Assembly: GCA_005656395.1 (NCBI GenBank)
Contig: SRSI01000050.1
Location: 2,294,001-2,358,000 of the forward strand
From: Strongyloides papillosus
Lineage: Eukaryota > Nematoda > Chromadorea > Rhabditida > Strongyloididae
Length of the DNA: 64,000 nucleotides
Direction of reading: 5' to 3'
The notes beneath the pieces are model-generated. The model saw nothing but the letters and a program-made list of their open reading frames with translations, was not told where the DNA came from and did not search any database. Of the stretch, positions 54,774 to 64,000 are shown one piece after another (position 1 is the stretch's first letter; every line of letters starts with the position of its first letter). The position numbers were made by a program, and so were the translations under genes.

Positions 54774-57516
54774 ATGTGGTACAGACAAGGCCCTTATTAT
54801 TATTATACTAATGGTGGATATGTTGTACCATTTGTACCTCAAATTCACATACCTAAGCCTACACAGCACATAGAAAGTCCCAGAGTATGTTTTCATGGTA
54901 GTCATTTTATCATCGAATATTGTCATCATTTTTTAGGTTTCACCTGGTATTGCATTCCTCCAACAACCTCAAAGATTTGAATTTGACGAGAAAGGAAGGG
55001 ATCTAACAAATTTATCAGAAGCAGAGGTAAATCACACACACACACCATATAAGTAAATTCATTAATTCCAGGTTGACTTCAACGAGATCCTCCAAACCCT
55101 ATACTTCGAGGCTCGTTCCCTACCCCGATTCAATGGCAAAGAAAGACACAATCAGGTTGTAATAAAAGCCCCAGAAGTCCCAACAGTCGAGGATAAACAA
55201 ATAAAAAACGAGGACATCCTCAACATCATTGATGAGTACAATACATTTAAACTTTATAAACAAAAACAAAAAATGTATGATAATCTTTACTCCGATCCAA
55301 CGATAGCTGGATTACTATACACAATGCATACCCCATCGTTTGAGGAGTCCTTCTTCCCACTTACTTGCAAAAATTTTACAGAAATGTTAAATGAGAAGAA
55401 TCGGATATTTATTAATAATCAGCAGTATAATGGGAGATTAAATAGTTATAATGGTGGTAACAAAGAGTTATTCTCGAAGTATAATACTACATATACGAAG
55501 AATTATTGTGAGGGTGATGTTTTTACGAAAGATAAGGATAATAATAATTACCAGGAGGAGTATACTCCGAGATACAGTCGTCTAGATGGTCCAGAAAAAC
55601 CATTCTGGAATACAATGGACCGTCCCGGTTCACCTCTAAGAAAGATGATCACATCAAGATTTCAGATGCCCAGAAAGAATATACAAACAAACTACTTGGA
55701 AGCTGAATACCTTAATGCTATCTCACCATCATTTATCTATTTTAGGGAAATCCACCACCCAACGAGGGATTACGAGATAACGAAACCAACAAAGTTGAAG
55801 GATCTTTCTGTAAATACGAAAATGTCTATTGGATCTCATGGTTATGGTGTTAATGTACCTATTAATGGAGATTGTATATTATGGAGGTATTGCCTGGCAC
55901 CTTATAAGCCTGATCACCTGGTACGGGCACGGATTATCGATAGAAAACCCATGATAAGAGCTTGTGAAGATAAGGATCCTAATAATGAGTATTATAAAGT
56001 TTTTTATATCGATTATGGAACAACAAATTGGGTTAAGAAGAGAGTGTGTTATGAGATGCCATCAGAGGAGTGGTTCACAAAACCACCAGAAGCATTACCT
56101 ATATCGTTATACAATATAATGCCAAGGACATCCTTATTTAGTGATCCAAACACAAAAGTTGAATGGCCACAAAATGTCTGCCTTGCCCTCCGGAAAATAC
56201 TAGAAGGATTCAAATACTTTGAGATACAAATAAAAAATTATCTCCTCATCAGAAAGAGGAGTGATACAACATACGCCTGTGATGTTACATGTTATATACA
56301 AAACCCTAAAACTCATCCTGAATTTGCTGGAACCGGACAGAACCTTTCGCAGTTACTTGCTAATCAGTGTATTGATGAAATCATTATGGTTAACGGAATT
56401 AATCCCGATGTTGATATAGCTAAATATGAGACTTCATGCCGATTTGATAGGAATACATTCAATTTGCCGGACTATTTGTCACATAAATCTATGAGACTCC
56501 AACGTGACCAAGGATCTGTTGCGTATGTTGACCCGAAAATGGGTGCTGATTCTGTCTCTCTCCTCCAACATAACTCTCTAGATCCGCATCTACTCGTATC
56601 CTCCTCAAAAAACCAGTCATCAACAAGTGAAAAGAAAGGAAATCGCGTTCCATTAATAGATATAGATCCAAATTTATGGCCAAGCAAAGGATTGCCCTGG
56701 AAAGTTGACACATTACTAGAGGAAGGATTCCTCATAGATAATAATATTTACATATCATATTGTTGTAGAAATATAACACCAGATTGCTTCAATTTCTCAG
56801 TTCACCTCATTAAGCACGAAAGAATAGAAAATATCATTAAGGGGGAGGAAAGTTTTGCACAATACCAATTAGACATCTTGGAGGCCAAGAAACATCTAGA
56901 TAGTGTTTTGTTGTCCTTTTACAGTGTCCCAGAGAATAGGAGAATTTTTTCATGGGATTATGTTAAGAATAAGTTGAAGGAGAATGAGGTGGTTAATTGT
57001 ATTGTTGGGATGTTGGAGAATTCTGATGATGATAGATATAGGTGTCATCGTGCTCGTATTCTTGGGGTTATTGAGGATTTTGCAAGTGAGTTGAAAGGTA
57101 TCAATGTTACCGATGAAGAGGAGGAGGGTTATGTTAAGTTTGTTGTTGTTGAGTTGTATGATTATGGTGGTGTTATGTCGGTGTCTGTTGATTCGATATG
57201 TCAGATTCATCCTCTTCATGAGAATATAAGTCCGTTTACTTTGAGGTGTTCGTTAAGTCTTGCGTCGTCAAGGGTTAAGAATAGGAAATTCAAGGAACTT
57301 ATAAAGATATCCCCAAAATGGTATAGTGATATGAAAAAGGAGAGTGCAAAAGTTATTTGTTCATCACTTCCCAGTAGAGCGACAATAATACAATATCCAC
57401 CAGATGATAACACATATAAATTTGATTATTTCATCAATCCTTGTACTGATCCGTTATGTTATAAGATTACTAATCTCGAGCAAACTTACTTCACAAAACA
57501 AGTCTCTGATGAGTGA
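54774..57516 (+). CDS. Protein with two Tudor domains (881 aa)
   Basis: Exons 54774-54884, 54937-55026 and 55072-57516 (introns 52 and 45 bp) give 881 residues starting MWYRQGPYYYYTNGG. An extended Tudor domain lies at about 325-450: GVNVPINGDCILWRYCLAPY, then the classic VFYIDYGTTNWV strand pair. A second, more diverged one lies at about 640-810 (VKFVVVELYDYGGVMSVSVD). The first 100 residues are Tyr/Pro/Gln rich. Extended Tudor proteins bind dimethyl-arginine tails and usually serve germ granules or small-RNA pathways. No helicase, KH or nuclease part is present. An EKL-1-like role in nematodes is one possibility, but orthology cannot be set by eye. Confidence 0.75.
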
Positions 57517-59657
57517 TTAAGAATGTTTTTTTTTAAAAAGAGATTTTTATAATTAATTTATTTGTTTATATGTAAATTGTATTTATACTGTTTTGTTATT
57601 TGTTAATAATTGTATAATAATTTTTTTTTCTCCAAGTTATTAAAATATTATAACTTGAAATATTTTGTTATAAATAATAAATAAAGATTTTTTTTTACCT
57701 TTTACCTTCGATATATGGAGAGTAAAATTTCTATAAGGTTATTCGAGTAATTATTGTATTGTTAAGTTTAAATTTTTATGAGGTAGCAAAATTAAAAAAG
57801 AGATAATTGATTTGAATGAAGATTTTTATCTCTATATGTATAAATATTCTGGTGGTTAACTTCTAGTGTAATTTAAAATATTACATTTGCAGTTAAAATT
57901 TTAGGTCATACATATGTGTATTTTTAAATTTCATACACATTTATTTTATCCCTCTCAATGTACCATCAAAAATATTTTTTTTCTGCCTTTTTTTAGTTAA
58001 CTTTTTGAAGCTTAAAAGTTTTTGACTTATCAAATAATCCATCAATATTAGTTATCCTAATGTATATGTATTTTGGCAGTATGAATATTAGTTTATATGT
58101 CAAAAACTTTTTTGTTTATATATTCATAAAATATTTGTGGATAATTATAATTCATATATACTTTTATTAATGTATAAATATATTTAAGTAATATTAGAGT
58201 ATTTTATCAAACTTATAATGATAGAAGTCACTCTATTATTAGCATTTATTATAAACTTATAATTAAAGCACCACTATTATTAATTCTTTTTTTATATTTA
58301 CTTTTCTTTTTCGAAAATATACTCTCAAAGTATATAGTCCCAAAACATTTTTTACTCCTTTTTCACATATAATCTAGAATAATATCAAGATTTGTACATT
58401 TGTATAAAATTTTATTAGCTGAAGATATTATAAATGAACCAACTGTAAAAGTACATTTTAATTATTAATGTGATATCAAGTATGCCAATCTTCATTCAGA
58501 AAGCTTCATCAAATTATCTATGTTTGGTTGGTAATGTTGTTTACATCATCTATATACATATATATGTATAATTTAATTCCTTAATTTTTCTAAGCCTATC
58601 ACATTCTATGTCCTTAAAGTACTACAAATAAAATGTAAGATTAGATAGAAATATAAATATTAATAAAATCTTCAAATATAACCATTTGTTGAGGATGGTA
58701 AGAAAAAAACAAAAACAAAAAAATTTATTAACTTGTACGATCTTATTTTGTCTTGAACATAATTTTAGAGTTGTTTAAGGCATTTTGAGGTTGTTCAAGT
58801 TTATAAATAATGCATAGCTAAATGTTTTTTTATCATTAAAAGTATATAATATACATAGATAGAAAGATAAATATACTCATTCGTACATTGTAATCATATC
58901 ATTCCATCCGACATCATTTTATAATAAAAGTAAATTTATTTCATTGTCCTTTTTCAATATTTAAATGTTTAGAAATGTATATGTTATTAATTTATTTTAA
59001 CAGTGTCTATCTATATACCATTCTCCCTATATAATGTATGAATTCATCGTTTTTTTTATTGTTGTATTGGAATACATCATTACCTTAATCATAACTTGAT
59101 ATTTTCTTATCTTTTATAGAGTTTTTTTTTCTTCTAACTACTTTATTATGTGCATGTAATGGTAGACGCATACTGATAGTCGTCTCCTATTATAAATAAT
59201 CATCTGTAAATTGATACCAATTGGTATTTAGTAATATTTATACATTTATAAATCACTTTTTATGTTTATAATAAATTTTTATTTCTATATGAAGATAATA
59301 CCCTTTTCTTAAGCACTGGTAACAAACATATTTTTATAAAAGTGTTTGGGACCTGTGTTTAAGTAGAGGATTTTATCGAAGATATTTTTTCTTTATTTCC
59401 ATAAATTATTTATTATCCTACATTTCATACATATATAGACATACACACACAAAAATATTCACTATATATCTAATAAAAAATCAATATTAAATTGGTTTTT
59501 TCAAATTTATTTAGCTTAACGAAGGTTTTAAACATAAAATTCATGAAAATGTTTGAGACTAACGTTAGGGCTAAAGAAATTTTGAAAGATAATAAAATTT
59601 TATTATACTCTCTCCTCAACAACAACAAAAAAGGTAAATTTAGTTAAAATAATTAAG
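57517..59657. other. Gene-free interval between convergent genes
   Basis: About 2.1 kb, AT rich, between the 3' ends of the Tudor gene and DRG1. No coding region, RNA gene or repeat family was recognised. Confidence 0.5.
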
Positions 59658-60553
59658 TTAAACTTTTTTAATAATTTGTACAACATCCTCATCAGCTAAG
59701 ACGTGATCTATGCCAACCCTTTGGGGTTGGTATTTTACTGACATCCCCCAAACAAGAGCTACTTTGAAATCTTTGACCATTGATTTGTGGATCTTTAAAC
59801 AGAGGTGTTCTATTGTTTTTTTGTTAGATGGTAGTACGATTGGGTTGTTTAAATCAGGTAATTGTCCTTTGGGTTTTGTGTAAATTCTAACAAGTTTAAG
59901 GTAATCCCACATCTTTGCTAGTAACTCGTCGAAATTCCACTTTTCATGAGCTGATATTGGTACACAATGTGGTACTTTCCTAATAATATTAAGTTCCTCA
60001 ATAGTAATTTGATCAATCTTATTCAAAACATAAATACAAGGAATATAAACACGGTTACCCTCAATAACGTCAATTAAATCCTCAGCTGTGGCATCGTATT
60101 TTAATGTTATATCAGCATTGTGAATTTTGTACTCAGCTAAGATATTTTTAACTGTATCAAGATCCAACTCCGATTGTGGGACAGTTTGAGTTAAATTTAA
60201 ACCACCCTTTTCTTTTCTCTTAAAGTATATCTGTGGTGGTTGTTTATTGAGGCGGATACCAAAACCTTCTAATTCTTTTTCAATAATCTTTTTATGGTCC
60301 AAAGGTCTTAGAACATCCAGGCAAATTAGAATCAAAGAACATGTATGAGCCACAGCAATTACTTGACGACCTCTACCTTTACCATCTTTGGCTCCCTCAA
60401 TAATTCCAGGTAAATCCAGTAATTGAATTCTTGCACCTTTATATCTTATAAGACCGGGGACGGTTGTTAATGTTGTGAATTCATAATCACCAACTTCACT
60501 ATTAACTCCAGCAAGATTTGTTAGCAAAGTACTTTTACCAACAGATGGAAAGC
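59658..60553 (-). CDS. DRG1: DRG1-type developmentally regulated GTP-binding protein, 5' part not found
   Basis: The exon 59658-60553 (minus strand) opens after a TTATTCTAG acceptor and encodes the last 297 residues of DRG1. Visible are the P-loop GFPSVGKST at the very start, [16 protein letters not shown] (G2), the [12 protein letters not shown]3 switch, [15 protein letters not shown] (G4) and a C-terminal TGS domain (about the last 75 residues: [11 protein letters not shown] to DEDVVQII). The family is 367 residues, so about 68 are missing. No ATG-bearing exon with the expected MSxTLxKIxEIExEMARTQ-like start was found in the 2 kb upstream. DRG1 binds DFRP1 and ribosomes and relieves stalled translation. 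Confidence 0.9.
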
Positions 60554-62555
60554 CTAGAATAAAAAATATTTGAAAAGTATACTTTAGTATTTGTATAAAT
60601 ATTTTATGAGGAATAAACTAAGATAAAGTGTAACTGTTGTTTTTATGAAAATTAATACATTTGTTTGTTGTTAATAATGATATGAAACATTGGAAAAAGT
60701 TTTTTTTTAATCATATCTTAGTTGATGGACAATTTATCATAAGTAGCTTTGCTTATCATCAATCTTATGACTACCTCTCTCTCTCCAGGAATGTATCAAT
60801 TTTCTTTACACTTAATCTTTACAAATTATGAGGAAAAAATAGAGTTGTATACTTGAAAATAATAATAATAAAAGCAATTAAAATAATCATGTCTCCTCAT
60901 AGAACCATACAAACATTTTTATACAAATTCTATTTATTTTTATATGTAAGAATGTTTATGTTGCTTAAAAATTCAATTTTAATAGCTTTATAAATATCTA
61001 TTATATTCCTTCAATAAATAAAGATATTTTAATATAGTCTAATAGTAATGATGAATCAGTTGGCGTATAATATTCAATGAAAGACAAATAGGATTACTGA
61101 AGACTGTTAAAAGATTAGAAATATTGGAGGCAAAAAGTAACATTATAAAGAAAGCACATAATTTTTTCCAATATTCTCATTTATTTTTACGTATATATTA
61201 AAATTTTCATTTACCCTTTATGAAATTACTAAATCCATTTAATATATAATTTATTGCCGTTATTATTATACATTAAAAAATAATATTAAATATACGTTTT
61301 TATTATTATCTTTTCAACACATTATTAACAACCAAAAATCATATTGATAAATCTATTTTTTTATAAACTATTTTTTTGCCATTGAATGATAGATTAAAAG
61401 TTACCAAACACTTATAATATGAATGTGCCTTTCTCATTTCTTATATCTCTTTTTTATCATTATGTATATTATTTAAAATACATAGAAATGCAAAAATTTT
61501 AGATATAAAGCTTTTTGAGATAAAAATTACTTTTAAAAACTATTTATTTATTTAACTTTATTATTTAAGTTAAGAAAAGAAAAACCTAAGAAAATATTCT
61601 TCAATTGTATGGAAAAATATGTGGTTGTCTCTCATGAGAAAATGACAAAATAGATTGTAGATATATTTTTGGGCCTTCAAAAATAATGTATGTGGCATTC
61701 TTATATGTATATATATGTATAAAACCATATATAATATATATATGATTAGAAAAGAATCCTAAAAATTACATATACTTTTATATATATATAGATAGAGGGA
61801 GAGAAGCTTTCATCAAAAATAATAGGAGAGATATCTTTAGATAAAGCTTTGAAGAAAAAAAAGAGTCAGCTTCGAGGCAACGAGACACCACCTAACAAAA
61901 ACAAAGACATATTTAGAGACTTTTTACAAGTATTATTTTAAACTTCTACCACATTTATATACCAAGAAACATACAGATAGATATATACATGTATTACATA
62001 GGCACTCTCATATAGTTATATCATATTCCTCTCACAAACACCCATAGATGTATAATTTTGCCGTTGTAGAAAGTTTTAAAAATAAAAAAATAAATAAAAA
62101 AAATAAGTTCGTTTGTATGACTATATTTGAGGAAGATTCAAAAAATTTATGTATATTATATTATTCTACCCACCATCATCTTTTATATCATAAAAATTTT
62201 ATCTTTTCTTCTCGTCTCTACTTTTGTAGGGTGAAGTTATTTATTTTCTCTACTCATTTTAATATATTATAACTCTACAATTCACTAACTTTGTTTATAG
62301 GTACATTTCTTGATAAGGACAACAAACTATAAATTGTAAAAAAAATATATATTGTATATTAAATTTATTTTCTTCAAATACAAATCAAAGTCACTCAAAA
62401 GTATATTTATATTTTTTTTTATTTCTCTTTCAAAAAATACATATATCCAGATATTTTTATATTAAAATGAATATATAAAAATTATTACTTTTATACATTA
62501 AATCTTTTTATATAAATATAATTATCATTATCAACAATAATAAATCAAAATCAAA
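60554..62555. other. Interval between head-to-head genes, DRG1 first exon not visible
   Basis: About 2 kb. The 5' exon of DRG1 should lie here or further away, but no frame with the expected start was found on the minus strand. AT-rich with TATA runs (for example 61705-61795), probably promoter and leader of the gene at 62556. Confidence 0.45.
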
Positions 62556-64000
62556 ATGCCTATGCCATTGTTATTACTACAACTGATAGCAACTTCGTTA
62601 TATATTTTTGCATTTCCTAAGGAAATACATAAAAGTTACGACGATAATGGACTTGTTTTGGTTGCACCTATATCAAAAGTTAAAAAAGAACTAGAAGAGA
62701 TAGCTTCAAGACCAGATTTATTATGTAATTTGGAATCTGAATATGAGTGTCTTTGCCATCAATCACTAGGTGACTTGGAAGGAAAGTATATTCCTTGTAA
62801 TGAATTTATACAGGTAACCTAATTTTCCATATTTTTTTCATTAATTATATATAATTAACATACTAATATATTGAGCATAATTGATAAAAAACATACTTAT
62901 TTATAAATAATATATATGAAAAATATGTTTTTATAAAAATCTTTGCCTTATTTAGATTGAAAAGTTACCAACTATTCAACTGAAACTAAAGAATGCTAAT
63001 TTATCAGCACGTCTCCATACAAATGAACCATTTGAGGAGTATTTTAAAAGAAGGATTGCTGATATATTGTCGAGATATTGTCAGAATAACATTAACGAAT
63101 GTAATGGAGTACACAACAAAAACACAAAAGTCGATTCAAATGAGGAGAATAACAATGAAAAAACTTTCATCACTCAGGAACAAGTAATAATATTAGCTGT
63201 AAATTATCTTCCTAATAAAATAACACTTGTTGATTTGGTTGTTGCAAAAGAACCAAATATAGGATCTCTTAATGGGTTAATGTTAATGGATCCAGTTCAA
63301 GTTAAATTTATCCTATCAGCACAAAGTACACCACTATCCCGAGTACTTGGAGGTATAAAGATAGAGGAAGTTAAGACGAACAGTTTATCGAGAGAAACTC
63401 CTCCAAGTATCTTGGAAATGGATGATAACGGCCCATTATTACCACCTGCCTATATTACACCAACACAATCTATGAACCCACAGGAAGAGGAACAGATAAA
63501 ACAAAATGCTGGTGACAATTCAACACTAAAAATTCTTCTTCTAATCGTAGGAACTTTTTTAGCCATATGTTACATCATAGCAATATACAAAGTTTGTCGG
63601 CAAGTTTTACTACTATTCTTCTTATTTCCTACCAAACAAATTTATCTCCCACCATCATTAAAAATTATTTTTAAACTTTATTTACATGTATTTTAACAAA
63701 ACACATATTATTTTAAAATAACAAAACAAAATAGAGGATAATCGTGTAACATTAAGTAAATTGTCAAAAAGACAATATATAATATAATATATATTTCCTA
63801 CCCATTGTTTTTTCTTCCTTCTTTTTAAAAACTAACCCATTCCTCCCTTTAAATCTAACTTTTATTATAAAATTTTAATATATTTCTAACTTAATATTTA
63901 TAGCGACCATCATATAAAAAAGAAGGCCAGAGCCAGAGCGGAAGCATCATTTGTTCCATCGAGGAACAATTCAATACGAAATTATGGAACATTAGCCAGT
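62556..64000 (+). CDS. Type I membrane protein, nematode-type, 3' end beyond the window
   Basis: Exons 62556-62813, 62956-63599 and 63904 to beyond the window edge. The second intron (304 bp) is best read as GC-AG: donor GCAAGT after TGTCG, acceptor TATTTATAG. A signal peptide (MPMPLLLLQLIATSLYIFAF) is followed by a small cysteine motif (LLCNLESEYECLCHQSLG then PCNEF). A folded ectodomain contains the ILSRYCQNNINECNG stretch and a Thr/Pro stalk. A transmembrane helix follows (TLKILLLIVGTFLAICYIIA). Joined at GCAAGT the tail reads VCRDHHIKKKARARAEASF..., a typical basic juxtamembrane start. An alternative donor GTTTTA four bases later is weaker but also open. No family is recognised. Confidence 0.65.

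Noticed and set aside
1..64000. CRISPR arrays, bacterial operons, rRNA or intact transposons
   Set aside because: None seen; the spliced eukaryotic genes argue against bacterial origin, and no transposase or reverse transcriptase frame was found.

Overview
The window looks like nuclear DNA of a parasitic or free-living nematode of the Strongyloides type. It is very A+T rich, its introns are tiny (mostly 40-55 bp, with a GTnnGT donor and a T-rich AG acceptor), several start codons sit just behind acceptor-like sites that would suit SL trans-splicing, and it carries a nematode cuticle collagen, a CED-9 homologue and a nematode-style V-ATPase a-subunit gene. The genus is an inference. All exon structures were read by eye.

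Layout. Positions 1-13.8 kb hold a decaying tandem array of RPA1 (replication protein A large subunit) paralogues: the last codons of one copy, a copy lacking the C-terminal zinc-finger OB domain, one complete copy, two copies cut to the N-terminal domain, one dead copy and a gene-free relic unit. A 3.4-kb block carrying a GCFC/PAXBP1-like pseudogene and a type I membrane protein gene interrupts one unit, and a 30-bp minisatellite lies near the end. From 15.9 to 24 kb come the V-ATPase a subunit (with a pair of mutually exclusive exons), a CED-9-like Bcl-2 protein, ABHD11, an R3H-SUZ RNA-binding protein and UFC1. From 26 to 33.8 kb come ZCCHC8, a HutF-type formiminoglutamate deiminase, a possible degenerate kinesin, and two single-pass membrane proteins.

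From 34.6 to 43.2 kb come ribosomal protein L37, the p85-type PI3-kinase adaptor (AAP-1-like), a coiled-coil protein, a cuticle collagen, a small CDCA3-like protein, and NAA25 (NatB auxiliary subunit). A 5-kb gene-free stretch precedes a 1,516-residue adenylyl-cyclase-like protein whose catalytic residues are largely gone. From 53 to 64 kb come a CHRAC1/POLE4-like histone-fold protein (GC-AG intron), RBX1, a two-Tudor protein, DRG1 without a visible first exon, and the 5' part of a type I membrane protein.

Most neighbours are unrelated housekeeping genes and no operon is proven. Shared themes are protein modification (UFC1, RBX1, NAA25), RNA handling (R3H, ZCCHC8, Tudor, RPL37, DRG1) and signalling (AAP-1, the cyclase-like protein). 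Six genes or exons were found that simple single-ORF scanning misses: the 120-aa membrane protein, the CDCA3-like gene, the first exon of NAA25, the CHRAC1-like gene, RBX1, and the alternative V-ATPase exons. The items most worth a second look are the RPA1 array, the apparently dead cyclase, the conserved mutually exclusive V-ATPase exons and the two GC-AG introns with identical GCAAGT donors.
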